Source: Siphonodentalium dalli (Eukaryota > Mollusca > Scaphopoda > Gadilida > Siphonodentaliidae). From it: a DNA stretch of 64,000 nt. The translations under genes were made by a program, and so were the position numbers. The stretch is from positions 126,997,450 through 127,061,449 of the forward strand of contig CP136069.1 of the NCBI GenBank assembly GCA_032622095.1. The letters run 5' to 3'. Positions within the stretch are counted from its first letter, which is position 1. Each line of letters starts with the position of its first letter. A model generated the notes under the pieces. It saw nothing but the letters and a program-made list of their open reading frames with translations, was not told where the DNA came from and did not search any database. Shown here piece after piece: positions 35,111-46,268 of the stretch.

Positions 35111-36770
35111 ATGGTGCAGGCGTTTAAATGTTTTCACTGTGGATCAAAGTGGACGAACCTGAGTGATATTGTAGATAACAATGTCACATATCACGGACAA
35201 TGTGAGTTGCGGTATTTGGAAAAGTTTTTGGACCATGCAACAGGGACAGAGAAATACGCGCTGAAAGTTCATCGTGGTGTCATTCCAACAGACCTAGTCT
35301 CAGAGGGGAGAAGAGTCGATGTTAAGGACGAGTCAATATTCATTGTCAATGTGAAATCGAAAGTAAAAAAAGCTCAACACACATGTCAAGCGAAAACTAA
35401 ACTATGAATCAGAACTAGTTGATGAAAAAGAAGACAGTTCAATGGATGATACCAGTCACGGCAGCCCTCATAATTCAGATTGTTCAGCTTCGGCAATCCA
35501 CTACGGCAACCATTGATGTGGGGCCCATTTGCTTCGGCAAATGGCTTCGGTATTGCTGATTGCCGTAGCCAATTATGAGGGCTGCCAGTGGCAGTAGTAT
35601 CCCAATAGACGAAACGGAATTTGAAGTTGAGATTGAGGAACTAACAGACCTGCTGCCAAAAGTGCTACAACAGTTAGAAGGAGAGGGGCATGTCGATCTG
35701 TATATGGAGATGAATCGACTGATCGCTCATGGCTCACTGCCCTTAGACAATATATGTTATTTGTTATTCTTGGACTTAGTTCGGTTATTTTCTTTGCCAA
35801 CTACATCGATGATGCGATTTCCAAGAGAAACCAAAACGTTCTGGTTAGCTGGATATCGGCTATTTCGAGGAAAATTTCTTCCTTTCATGCGGGGTCCTCA
35901 ACACATTGGCGACATAACTCAAGGAATAACAGAGAAAAACTACTATGATCCTCTAACAGCTAAGCTGAATTTTGCCGTATCTCATAGACTCAATCTTATG
36001 ACAAAGGACCAAGAATCTAAAAAAGACCAAGAATCTAAGGGTTATCTTCTTGGTATTCGCCAAACCGTTATCCAGCAAGTAAAACATGTATTTGGAGAAA
36101 AAAAATAGTTAAGATAGCAGTCGACGGAAAAAAGATATGCAGAGGAAAAGGCAAAGTTCTTGGTGATGTTGATTGTTGGGGAAGAGAGACCGAGCTAACC
36201 CTGGAACACAGACGGAAAACACTGGAGAAGGACAAAGAAGCAGTATCAAGATGTTTGGAAATTATAGAAGATTGTGAGGCCTGTGAAATCGATGACTTGG
36301 AGTCAGTCTTATCTTCTGCATCTTCGGAATTAGTCGAGATAATACAACACATCATCACAAGACTCGTTGAGACCAACATAATTCTAAAAGCTAATGCCAA
36401 CTCTGCAAAGTATACAGAGGATAAATTCAAAAAAATGGTAAATGGCAATTGGAGAAAATCGAAGTTTAGTCCTGTGATCAGTTTGATGCGAACTAAACGC
36501 AGCGATTTATTAAATCATTGGGATGAAAGCTTGCAACTGATCTGTCTCAAATCGGCGCAATTTTGAACGGAAAAAAGGGGCTAAGCTCTCTTTTGGATAC
36601 CATTGTTGTTTCCGATCAGAAAAATATTCACGAACTGAATGAATGTTATATGGGAATAGAATCTCATCACGTGAAACAACGCACAGAGAAATGGCATGCG
36701 CTGTGAAATCAAGCTAAAGTGACCGGATGTGTCGCTTACAATAGATCTACATGTACGCGTGTATGGATGA
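35111..36770 (+). pseudogene. Decayed transposon-borne gene; C-terminal part resembles the start of a YqaJ-type exonuclease domain
   Basis: Coding signal jumps between frames. Part 1 (35111-35404) has a C-F-H-C-G cluster and Lys-rich end. Part 2 continues in another frame from about 35392 (KRKLNYESELVDEKEDSSMD), is cut by a small element, and resumes at 35587-36108 with a long acidic/hydrophobic stretch and FWLAGYRLFRGKFLPFM. A run of eight A at about 36096-36103 then shifts the frame. Part 3 includes KIAVDGKKICRGKGK and LGDVDCWGRE and runs to about 36545. Part 4, shifted again, has ECYMGIESHHVKQRTEKW and then AKVTGCVAYN after a stop. The R..W...R..(K)VTG pattern is how YqaJ-like nuclease domains begin, as I recall; the Asp/Glu/Lys active-site part is missing before the right arm at 37041. 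Broken and truncated. Confidence 0.4.
35460..35586. mobile_element. Small palindromic element inside the decayed gene
   Basis: GGCAGCCCTCATAATT and AATTATGAGGGCTGCC form the inverted ends of a 127-bp palindrome rich in GCTTCGGCAAT-type words. The flanks CAGTCACG and CAGTGGCA agree at only five of eight bases. Removal rejoins an open frame, which supports insertion into coding sequence. Confidence 0.7.
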
Positions 36771-37482
36771 CCTACTTTTCTCGACAATAAATGATGCGAC
36801 GCAATTAATACAATACGAAACAACTATATGGCTAAGTCATAACAAAACGATATTTGCACCTGACGTAAATGTTTATGCGATATGTTTAGTCATGATCAAT
36901 CAGTCCCATATATGTTCGAAGAATGTCCTGAGAATAACACCGCCTAAACCTGTTAAAATACCAGCATATATGAAGGTTTAATTTCAGCTATCATCAGGTC
37001 TTTGACAATTTTTTCCCCGATCATACCATGTTTTCTCATTGCTATATTCGTTCCATTTTTTCTCGGTGGTGCCCTCCATCAAACTAAATTTTCACCAATA
37101 AATATAGCTTTGATGGTTGGGTTTACGCACCCAAATCGATTCTCAATATATTTGCCTATAATTTCAATTGCATGGTTTCCCGAAGTAAAGATCTTGGTTT
37201 GCAAAAGTTATGGAGATTTAAACAGGAATTTTACCTTTTTCGAGGCAAAAGCTGTGATAAAAGTATTGAAGGGACGCGATTATGCGATATTATTAACTAG
37301 GCAATCATACTTACTGTTTGTTGGGTCCTTTGTTCGATGATTAAAGCAAAAAAAAAAACAGTTAAGAAAAAATTTCATTCTGTGCTTTGACAAACCACGT
37401 TTTTCAATCTACCCCTCATACGGGAATTCCCGCGGTTAACAGCTCTACACCGACCCACAGCAATACCCCGATCGGCACACAT

Positions 37483-38900
37483 AGGGTGGTATGGCTTATT
37501 AGTTATGACGAGCTGATTCACTATGCATATTTCCGACTGAGCAACCGCGGCGACCATCAACACCTTTGATATATATAGTTATCAATGTTGGTGAAAAACA
37601 AAATGCAACAATGCATATGGAATGAATATGTCTTCTGGAAATGTGTTCTATATAGCAATATACTTATCTGGTCTTATGGTACCTTACACAGATAAAGTAA
37701 TGATCGCACAGGATCATAGACAAAATATCTATATATTATTCACGGAATATATGAAATATCACATAATTATAGGCCATATGGCAGACTTGCTTCGTATGTG
37801 AAACATCTGGAAAAGAATAATGCAAAGGACATGATTTGTGGAATGGTCATTTACGACAAGAATGCCCTTTTTTTATATATTATTGACTTAGGAATATATT
37901 CCCGTTAACGTTTCATTCGAAGTGGCAATATTGGTGCATGGTTATATATATTGGTGGTCATATATAGGCGAAAATCAACCCAAGAGCAATTGCGTAAAAA
38001 GCATAGGCCTGTAATTAGGCAACTTACATTACTGGAAAAAGACAATTTCTTGATATTATCAAGATTTATTTGGCAAATATTTATGATTACATTCATATTA
38101 AATATAGGCGAATCATGGTGAAGGCGCAAAGCTAAAAACTGGTTTGAAAGAATTTCGCCCTAGAATGACATAATGATATGGTAGAGTGAATGACTATAAA
38201 AGACACCTCATTTGAGATGCGTATTGACGTAACCTAAACCTATACTATATAAGGGGAACGGGTCATTCGTTGCACAACATCGTGTCTTCGTCACCACGGT
38301 GTCTACCTGGCCACCTCATTTTCTTAGGTTGAGTTAAGCCATAATTGTGGCGGTGGTGATGATTGTTTTATATATAAACCCCACTAGATGGGAGCTATCA
38401 AAGTTATTGGAATTTCATTGGAAAACATGGCCGCCAGTGGCCATATTGGATTTTACTTAATATATATCTCTTCGTGTTGACATCTAGTTTTACTTAGAAT
38501 TTCAACTTTCTTCATTCCTAATAGCTCCATTGACTGTAGTACATGAAATCACCCCCTCCAAGTTGAGATGCAGAGTCATTGCCACTTTTATTTAATCCAC
38601 GAGCTTCTGAAATTTTAATTTCTGTGAGACACACTCTGACACTCATCTGTTTAGTACTTTGCCCACAGGATATGTCTCCATTGAAAAATTAAAAAGTAGT
38701 CCATATTCCACCATTTTCATCGGGACATAATTTATATCTAATTTTGTATCTGAAATACGTAAGAAAATCGCCATTTTCCTAAATTTGGACGCCATTTTGG
38801 CGCCCATCTTGGATTAACAGTGCCAGGTGTCACTACCTGGAAGGCTGGGGTAGTATGTTTTGTTATTCCCTATATACTAAAGGATGCACAATGCTCACAC
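37483..38900. other. Gene-free stretch
   Basis: AT-rich sequence without recognised genes. A GC-richer patch at 38255-38345 (GTCTTCGTCACCACGGTGTC) and a word AACATGGCCGCCAGTGGCC at 38423 were examined and gave no feature. Confidence 0.35.
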
Positions 38901-38910
38901 ATGTTAATTT

Positions 38911-38960
38911 GGCGAGGGCGTTAGCTCAGTCGTTACTTAAGGCGCATAGCCACATCCATT
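38911..38960 (+). other. Possible tRNA-derived SINE head (A-box-like)
   Basis: GGCGAGGGCGTTAGCTCAGT resembles a tRNA 5' half with the polymerase III A box (TTAGCTCAGTCG). No B box (GGTTCGANNCC) follows at the expected distance, so this is not a functional tRNA and could be chance. Confidence 0.25.
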
Positions 38961-39165
38961 TTGTGCCAAAATGTTAAATAGTTGGAAATTTCATGACTTT
39001 AGAAAAAAAATATCACATATAATCAACTACATAGGCGTTACCAAAATACAGATTTTTCACAATCACCACATTAAAGTTGTTATTACGCCACCTGTGGTGT
39101 ATCTAGCTTCTGAGATTTTGATATTGTGTGGTGGACAGGGCGAATGTATTCTTGGAGATTGTTTG

Positions 39166-39625
39166 TACCTTACTCAATCGTACAGATAGAATCACGTAGA
39201 TGCCGAAATTGTAAAGTTAACGCCACCGGTGTATAATATGTTTATGAAAATATCATAAATCGTATCGATAGAGTCAGGACACGCTGAAATTGTAAACTTA
39301 AAGTCACCGGTGTAATAATATGTTGTTGAAAATATAAATAATTTGATAGACTGAAAATAATATATAACCCATTGTGAGCCCCTGGCGTATTCTTGGACAT
39401 TTTGTTTTGTACCATTACTCAATCGTACCGATAGAATCACGTAGATGCCGAAATTGTAAAGTTAACGCCACCGGTGTATAATATGTTTATGAAAATATGA
39501 TAAATCGTATCGATAGAGTCAGGAAAGGCTGAAATTGTAAACTTAAAGTAACTTGTTTTTGAAAATATAAATAATTTGATAGACTGAAAATAATGTGTAA
39601 CCCATTGGGAACCCCTTGAAGTGAA
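39166..39625. repeat. Tandem duplication, period ~243 bp
   Basis: Two units begin at about 39166 and 39409 (ACTCAATCGTAC, AGATGCCGAAATTGTAAAGT, ACGCCACCGGTGTATAATAT). Inside each unit the GAAATTGTAAA...CACCGGTGTA block is itself repeated, giving a half-unit period near 100 bp. Confidence 0.85.
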
Positions 39626-39892
39626 TTGTGGGTAGTTTCATTGTGATATTCTCCGCCATCTTTATTTTCTGGAATTATCACCAAGATTTCTCCATTCGAT
39701 TCTCTTAAAATGCACCCGAATCGGTCAAATTCTTTTGATAATTCTATCTAAATACATCTTAGCTACTATTTGGATCTGCTGTCCCGGTCGAAAGGGGTTT
39801 AGTTTGACCAAAATGGCAATTGACAAAAGCCTGTTTATAAAATGCGTCTACTCAGTACTCGATGACCCGTCCACGGTCTGTTGACAACTGTA

Positions 39893-40228
39893 GTGTAAAT
39901 TTATTATCGAAAACAAATTCAATTTCTTCCATCTAAAACATAAGTACGCGCTGAACTCTGTCATTTTAAGAATATATAAGTATTACACACATACACACCA
40001 AATTTCAGCTAAAAATTTTGAAAAATGACAGTTTTATAGACATAAATCGATTTTAATGGGAATTCGAGTGTTAAATTTTATCATCGAAAAAAATCATTTC
40101 TTCGATCTAAAAAATAATTACGTGCTGTACCCTGTCATTTTAGGAATATATAAGTATCCCACTCACACACACCAAGTGTGAGCTAAAAAAATTGAAAAAT
40201 AAGAGATTTATCGACATAAATCGATTTG
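39893..40228. repeat. Tandem duplication, period ~178 bp
   Basis: Two units with shared words AAATTTTATCATCGAAAA-type starts, TCTGTCATTTTAAGAATATA and GACATAAATCGATTT. Non-coding. Confidence 0.75.
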
Positions 40229-40269
40229 TATATGGCAGATGCCAATTGCCTTGTTAAATAAATTTTAGG

Positions 40270-41110
40270 GCCGTGCAAATGTTTTCTGTGCTGTTCCATA
40301 TTGGGCACTAGAGTCCATATTTGACCGTTATATCTGATAATTGTGCGACAGTACAGTCGCGTTACTTTATACGTCAACACTGGTCATTATCACCCGACAA
40401 ATTTATTTCGGCCTATCGTATCAACCCCTATTTTCTCCCGCGTAGCCTGACTAAGTGTCAACATTGGTCTTTATCGCTCCACTAATTTGTATCGTTTCAT
40501 CGGTATGAATTCCATATCCAATTATCCACATATAACCAACCCAACCTCTAATCCCGGTCCAATTTATTTAATTTTTTCATCGCTATAGTCACGTTACTTA
40601 ATATTTTATCGCGTGATACTTGTACTTATATGTCTATGGTATTACTATAGTATACCGTATACGTATATCAATTGCTATTCCTTTCTATATAATCCTGGTG
40701 CCATCTATAGAGATAGAGATAATTTCATACCCCCCATTTTATGTCATTGCTGCTTTAGTACAGTCGCGATACATTACACGGCAACATCACTCCACTAATT
40801 TATGTCAGTTCATCGGTACGAACCCCTTTTTCTCCAAGTCCATATAACGTACCAACCCAACATCTTATAGAAGTCCATAAATGACTATTCTTGCACTATA
40901 TAGAGATGACTAAGATTCTGACACCCCCTATTTTATAGTCTTGTTGCAATGTTCAGTAGAGTTGAGATGCATAATATGTCAACATTGGTCATTATCGCTC
41001 TATAAATTTATATCGGTTCAACCCTTAGTCGAGTCCCTGTATCGCCCACCCCTCCCTGAATTTATTTTTTCATTTGTATTATAGTCTCGTTACGTACACA
41101 TTTTATCTCT
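40270..41110. repeat. Degenerate tandem repeats around CAACATTGGTCWTTATCGCTC
   Basis: The words GTCAACA(C/T)TGGTC(A/T)TTATC and ATCGGTTCAACCC recur near 40375, 40458 and 40978, with related ACGTTACTTWA words near 40590 and 41090 and GTCGCGATACATTAC near 40760. The units are too diverged to give an exact period. Confidence 0.55.
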
Positions 41111-41335
41111 TGTAACTTTTGCTTCAATGCGTCGAGTTCCGCTGCAGAGAATACAAAACTGACAACATTTTGAAATGTAAGCAGGCTTCAAACTCATCTT
41201 ATCCAAGAAAAACTCTGGTTACATAAGAAATTTGTGTATAAGGTGTACGCGCATTTGTTGCGTTAAAAACCAAAGGTCCCAAGTCAAGGTCCAAATCCCC
41301 AACACACTGTTGTGAGGTTTAACTCCATCTACATA

Positions 41336-41462
41336 CAGTAATGTCCAAAGTAATTGATCACTTAACCACAGCAAAATTATGGGTATTTTTTCATGATTTT
41401 AAATCCTGAAAAATTACCCATAATTATTGTGGTTAAGTGGTCAATTACTTTGGGCATTACTG
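41336..41462. mobile_element. Hairpin MITE 1 of a tandem trio (TA-flanked)
   Basis: A 127-bp near-perfect palindrome: CAGTAATGTCCAAAGTAATT pairs with AATTACTTTGGGCATTACTG, with the loop in TTTTAAATCCTGAAAA. TA flanks both sides, as in mariner-type MITEs. Two more copies follow, separated by the same ~46-bp spacer (ACCAATATAAGGATTTGAGG). Confidence 0.8.
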
Positions 41463-41508
41463 TAACCAATATAAGGATTTGAGGTTTAATGATAACTCAA
41501 TCCTCATA

Positions 41509-42231
41509 CAGTAACGTTCAAAGTAATTGACACTTAAAGGGGTACTGTACGCCATTTTCATTAAATTTCCGGTGACAACAACGATCTAATATCGATAATA
41601 TATAGAAACATAAGTAATTTGAGTCGAAGATGTATTCTGTAAACGCTCAGGTTAATAGTAGATCTTAAAATTTAATAATTTAAAAGTTAATAATTTGATA
41701 TAAATTGAATTTATGACTGGAGCCATAAAATGGCGTCAATTAAATTACGAATTACCGTAATCAAAAACAGTAATTGAGGGATACTGGATTGTTAAACCGA
41801 TCGCACACAGTGACACCGTCGCTTAAAATATTATGATGATACGGGGAGAACACTCAAGCCACTCACTGACTAGCGACGATACAATAACTTAAATGATTAT
41901 ATGGGACTAGTATGCATATAATATAACTTTTATTTGATTCATTTGGTTGAAAACATTACAAAAATTACTCGACAACGACAATTTGTATTTTTGCATTCCG
42001 GTAAATTTGTCATCCGTAACATGACTTCGTACTCAACAGACTTTCAAATAATGGAAAAATTGTTACCTTATCATCTCCGACTCGGAGACTATAGAAACCA
42101 ACAACAACATTTGGCGTACAGTACCCCTTTAAGCACAGCAGAATAATGGGTAATTTATCAGGACTTTAAATGCTGAAAAAATACCCATAATTCTGCTGTG
42201 GTTAAGTGGTCAATTACTTTGGGCATTACTG
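41509..42231. mobile_element. Hairpin MITE 2, split by a TTAA element
   Basis: The same 128-bp hairpin as its neighbours, once the 41538-42128 element and one TTAA are removed. The break falls within the arm word CACTTAACCACAGC, which is intact in units 1 and 3. This shows the empty site directly. Confidence 0.82.
41538..42128 (+). mobile_element. TTAA-target MITE, family A, copy 2
   Basis: The ends AGGGGTACTGTACGCC and GGCGTACAGTACCCCT are flanked by TTAA (41534-41537 and 42129-42132). At 591 bp it differs from copy 1 by small indels, for example extra GATTCATTTGGTTGAAAAC near 41936. Inserted into hairpin MITE 2. Confidence 0.9.
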
Positions 42232-42277
42232 TAACCAATATAAGGATTTGAGGTTTAATGATAACTCAATCCTCATA

Positions 42278-42406
42278 CAGTAATGTTCAAAGTAATTGAC
42301 CACTTAACCACAGCAGAATTATTGGTAATTTTTCAGGATTTTAAATCCTGAAAAATTACCAATAAGTCTGATGTGGTTAAGTGGTCAATTACTTTGGGCA
42401 TTACTG
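42278..42406. mobile_element. Hairpin MITE 3 of the tandem trio
   Basis: A 129-bp palindrome (CAGTAATGTTCAAAGTAATT with its complement ending at 42406). It is nearly identical to units 1 and 2 and TA-flanked. Loop TTTTAAATCC. Confidence 0.8.
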
Positions 42407-42500
42407 TAACCAATATAAGGATGTGAGGTTTAATGAGAACTCCATCCACATAACTAATAAATATGTGTGAAAATTAAAACAAAACAAAATAAATTCCACG

Positions 42501-42815
42501 ATGGCGTCCAATATGGACTGCCTAATTCTGCTCCAAAACATGTATATTGAATATATGGATGTTTATTGGGGGAAACCGATTATTTCAATGATATTTTCAT
42601 TAACTGGGATCCAAAACCCGACTTACGGGAGCGTGCTTCGCGCGCGACTGTATCTTAAGCATATGTGCATATTTAATAAGCCAACAATTGGAATCCCAAC
42701 AGAGAAGATTGGCGTGGGTCCCTTGTGCAATCTGTCCATCGAAAACTATTTAGACATCTCAAGACACGTAAGACCCAATAACTTAATATACAGAATAGAT
42801 ACATCTATTGCCTGA
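42501..42815 (+). CDS. Hypothetical 104-residue frame with good Kozak start
   Basis: The frame opens at ACGATGGCG (A at -3, G at +4) and runs for 104 codons. The predicted protein is mixed-composition (MASNMDCLILLQNMYIEY start, then ISMIFSLTG) with no recognised domain, signal peptide or clear membrane helix. Flanks are repeats on both sides. It may be a first exon read through, or chance. No function can be offered. Confidence 0.22.
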   Translation: MASNMDCLILLQNMYIEYMDVYWGKPIISMIFSLTGIQNPTYGSVLRARLYLKHMCIFNKPTIGIPTEKIGVGPLCNLSIENYLDISRHVRPNNLIYRIDTSIA

Positions 42816-42854
42816 GTGACTAATATTTATATTTGTTACAATGAGGTCAAATAG

Positions 42855-43090
42855 TTGCGAAGCCAGCACCACAATTCTTTCCCTCCATAGTAAATCTTAA
42901 AACAACTTCTAAAGAATTATTAATTTACCTTATATTTGGTATGGAGCGTCCTTGGTTTACTGGAGTTCAGATTTGTTAACATCACGTCACCAAGTTAATT
43001 ACTTGCGAAGCCACAGCCATAACTATTTCCCTCCATAGTAATTCTCAAAACAACTTCTTAAGAACAATTGACCAGGTCAGTCGCGCAATT
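42855..43090. repeat. Imperfect direct duplication, period ~148 bp
   Basis: TTGCGAAGCCA, TTTCCCTCCATAGTAA and AAAACAACTTCT recur in order in two units near 42855 and 43003. Non-coding. Confidence 0.65.
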
Positions 43091-43299
43091 ATTGGAAGAG
43101 CCACGGTCAATCATTTTTTTTAAACCAAATGTTACATTTAAATTATTGCTTTATTTAACCAAAAAAAAATGACAAAATTAACTTTTACTACTTGCTAAAT
43201 TTTATCTTTTAATTATTTCATTTAAATTTTAGTATTTACAGTATACTAAGTCCAAGTCTTTATAATCTGTTGAGTGACCCCACAGTCGTTTACTTGCTT

Positions 43300-43435
43300 T
43301 GTTAGTAATAATTTGAAGGATTACTTGTTTAAACGCAATTGTTATCAAAATATTTTATGTATTTTTTTTAATTTCTATTTATATGTAATACTATAATCTT
43401 GGTGGCGTTACCATTTCTGACTATGGTTTTCTTGT
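43300..43435 (-). repeat. Dispersed repeat T, inverted copy
   Basis: Read on the minus strand it starts ACAAGAAAACCATAGTCAGA at 43435 and ends near TCCTTCAAATTATTAC at 43300. It directly follows the end of the broken SGNH-like frame, just as other copies follow other reading frames. Confidence 0.75.
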
Positions 43436-43525
43436 ATTGTATATGGTTTTCTTGTCGTGTTAATGCGGTCTGAATGCAACGTTGGCAACACGGACGAAAT
43501 TATGACATCTGCAGTAGGTAGCGCG

Positions 43526-44599
43526 CAGGGATGTGGCTAGAGGGTCTCCGTTTGGGGGGGGGTGTCGACACCTTGGGAAATTCCAATTGCACCCCCCCCC
43601 CCCTTGAATCAGAATCAGACACCAAACACAACTTTTGCATAATTCCATTTGCACCCCCCCCCCCCTTGAATCAGAATCACACAGACCAGACACAACTTTT
43701 GCATAATTCGATTTGCACACCCCTTGCACATCAGTCCTCAGGCCTAATATCCTATGTATTCATAAACTATGTTGTTCTATATGCCCGGTATAAGAAAATT
43801 CAGATACTTTAACCTGAGAATTGCATAAATCCTAACATATAGTAGCCTACTCCTGACAAATGCACACGGCTACGGGTAAGAGACCAGGACATTGTGTCCG
43901 TGACAGTCCGTCCATGTTTGTTCAGCCCGGTGTGAGAAAATTTGGAAAACTATACAAGAAAATCGCAAATCCTAGCATCTAGACTGGCCTCAACTGAAGC
44001 TTCCCTAGTGTTGGAAATTTCAAACCTCATACTCCCTCTTAGGTTGAAAAATTCTCCAACTGATGACCATTTCAGTCCACAAGTTTGACCGAATGTACTA
44101 AACTATTGTTTTGTTAAACTAATTAGCAGTTTTGTATTGGTCACGGGGGAGGGACAGTGACACACCCGGCCGACCATGGTTCGGCCCGGTGTTCGAAAAT
44201 TTTGAAATCTGAACAAGAAAATCGCAAAATCCTACCCCAAGTCTTCTTAGAGTTGGAAATTTAAAACCTGACACCCCCCCCCCCCCCCCCCCCACTTAGG
44301 TTGGAAATTTTCCAAATGATGACAATTCCAATGACAATGTTGACCAAATGTATGACAATATTGTTTTCTTAAATTTAGTAGCAGTTTTGACTAGCCACGG
44401 GGGAGGACCAGGACACAAGCTTTCCAAGTGTTGCAAATTTCCAACCTGTCACCCCCCTAAGGTTGGAAAATTTCCAACTGATGACCATTCCAACTAATGT
44501 TTTGGCAGGTATGAAATTTCCAACTGTTGAAAATTTTGACCAAATTTTGACCCCCCCCCCCCCCCCCACACCCCCCCCCCCCCTCTAGCCATATCCCTG
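43526..44599 (+). mobile_element. Non-autonomous hAT element, CAGGGATGTGG family, copy 2
   Basis: The ends CAGGGATGTGGCTAGAGGG and CCCTCTAGCCATATCCCTG are bounded by an exact 8-bp duplication GTAGCGCG (43518-43525 and 44600-44607). It shares the C-run-rich ~65-bp units and GTTGGAAATTTC repeats with copy 1 (17610-18839). It lies within the SGNH-like region of a decayed ORF. Confidence 0.9.
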
Positions 44600-44949
44600 G
44601 TAGCGCGCCCTTCTAACTTCAGTATGAAAGTCCTCCAAATCGCTGTCTGTTGTTTCTATATATTATGCCGACAGCTGTTAATGCCGACATGTATAGTAAC
44701 TTTGTGTACATTTCCATATTTACAAGCATTGTCAGCTTCGAAACATCTCCCAGGACCCTTAAGTCTTTGTCTTGGTCTTACAACACATTTAACTTCCTCA
44801 TTCCCGACATATATCCTTTCTGGTATATCATCCCTCTGATCACCGAATCTCCGAGTATCAAATGAACAGGAACCACATCATCATTCACCTGCCGTTCATT
44901 AAGAAAGTTATTCAGAGTATTGTCGACAATATCGGAGCTGCATTCCTCC

Positions 44950-44952
44950 TCC

Positions 44953-44983
<31 letters not shown>
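44950..44983. repeat. (TCA)n trinucleotide tract
   Basis: About ten TCA/ATC units that encode the poly-Asp run of the decayed ORF on the minus strand. Confidence 0.9.
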
Positions 44984-45729
44984 ATACACACGGTATCGAC
45001 TCCAGCGTAATATTCGGGTTTGAAATTAGACTGAACATGTTTTCAGTCGATACTAGAATTTCGTTGGCAGTATCCTCAGTTTGTTTATCAGGTGTTATAA
45101 GAACATTCGGCTTAGCTACCCAATTGTCAATATATAGGTATTGTGCCTTTTGCTCCTGATGTCGCTTGAAGATTATTTTTCACTACACTAAGCATTTCCA
45201 CTTCCTTTCTCAGTGTCATGTTCTCTATCCTAATTTTGTCCAACTTCACATTAAGCTCTTTCGTTGTTACACGAAATTCTCTGGCTTGTTCTTCGATAAG
45301 GCTGCTGACCAAAGCTTTCATATCATCTACTGACCCTCGTTGTTCCTTCTGCTCGAGTTTATTCTCTCCAACCAACACGTGCAGCTCATCGACTGGTGAT
45401 TTTAACGTAGATGTAGTTATAAAATCTCCCCTTGTGATGCTGCATAGCTTCCTTGACTTCTGTCCCCTACGAATGTGTGTGCGATTTGGTGTGGCAAAAG
45501 ATACAGTCTTTGTGACGACAGATGTATGTTTGTCAATAAGTAACGACACGTCCTGATCATTAGCATATATATATTTCTCCAGTGACATTACTTTACGACC
45601 AATTAGACGATGAATTTCGTTCCAGATCCAGAGCATCCATTATCAATCCATCTTCTTGATTTTTTGCACGCTTCAATGCGGGACATTTTCTTCGTTTATA
45701 CACATTATATTAGGTTTGGGTCCTTGCAA

Positions 45730-46268
45730 ACATCAGTTTGTTTTGGGATCTGAATATATGAATAGCTAACATACACGACTTACTTCTGGTTGGAACTTTA
45801 ACAATGTCCTCACTTCAACACCTCGTTTGTCGCAGACAACGCGCCAATAGATTCATTTTTCTCCTTTGGCTTATCAGAATAACAATATATTTATGTTACA
45901 CCATACCTGTATCCTTCGAATTTTCTAGTATCCAAGTCGATTGTGACACATCTTCCTTTGTTTTTCACTTCCACATTATCGAAATACACAGACATTCCCT
46001 TCGATTTCTTTTACGCAACTTTGTCAATTCTCAGTGAGTAATCCCGCATTTCCGTAACCTTCGGTACTGGTATATCTATAGCTGTAGAGATCATGCACAG
46101 TCTCGTTGTCCTCTTCATCATCGCCATTTAACATATACCTCCGATGACCAATGTCCAGTGAGTGTATATAGTTAATAAGTTGGCATGTGTCGCTTTAAGA
46201 AACGACAATAGTCGATATATTTATCTTTGCAGATAGCGAATTGCAGTATTTATGAATTCATGTAAGGG
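45730..46268. other. Gene-free stretch between decayed ORF and carrier copy 2
   Basis: Short frames without recognised domains; no repeat family identified. The carrier duplication block begins at about 46269. Confidence 0.35.

Larger units (their letters stand above)
34421..37482 (+). mobile_element. 3.1 kb element with ~435-bp inverted repeats and a decayed gene
   Basis: The left arm (34421-34853) starts ATGTGTGCCGATCGG, and the right arm (37041-37482) is its complement with few mismatches (TGTGGGTCGGTGTAGAGCTG, TTTGTCAAAGCACAGAATGA). The interior carries one broken gene on the plus strand (35111 to about 36760), itself split by a small palindromic element at 35460-35586. No target duplication is visible. 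This is probably a DNA transposon of a class I cannot name; the gene is its likely own cargo. Confidence 0.72.
43450..45720 (-). pseudogene. Decayed ORF1-like gene: coiled coil plus SGNH (GDS) hydrolase-like region, split by a hAT element
   Basis: On the minus strand, coding signal begins near 45723 and shifts frame near 45620 and near 45150. The 45127-45636 part has a basic region and a long heptad stretch (VDDMKALVSSLIEEQ through MTLRKEVEMLS). The 44778-45038 part has nine Asp then four Glu (a (TCA)n tract), then VPVHLILGDSVIRGM, whose GDS matches SGNH block I (44844-44852). In another frame VTIHVGINSCR (44661-44700) matches the usual VHVGTND-type block. A hAT element (43526-44599) then interrupts. 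Beyond it LPTADVIISSVLP resumes and soon ends at repeat T. Coiled coil plus SGNH esterase is the layout of some CR1-type LINE ORF1 proteins. No RT lies beside it. Non-functional. Confidence 0.5.

Noticed and set aside
38911-38960. Functional tRNA gene
   Set aside because: The A-box-like word is present but there is no B box or cloverleaf. Kept only as a weak SINE-head possibility.
44950-44983. Acidic Asp/Glu run as a functional binding domain
   Set aside because: The Asp run is encoded by a (TCA)n microsatellite in a broken gene, so its length is likely slippage.
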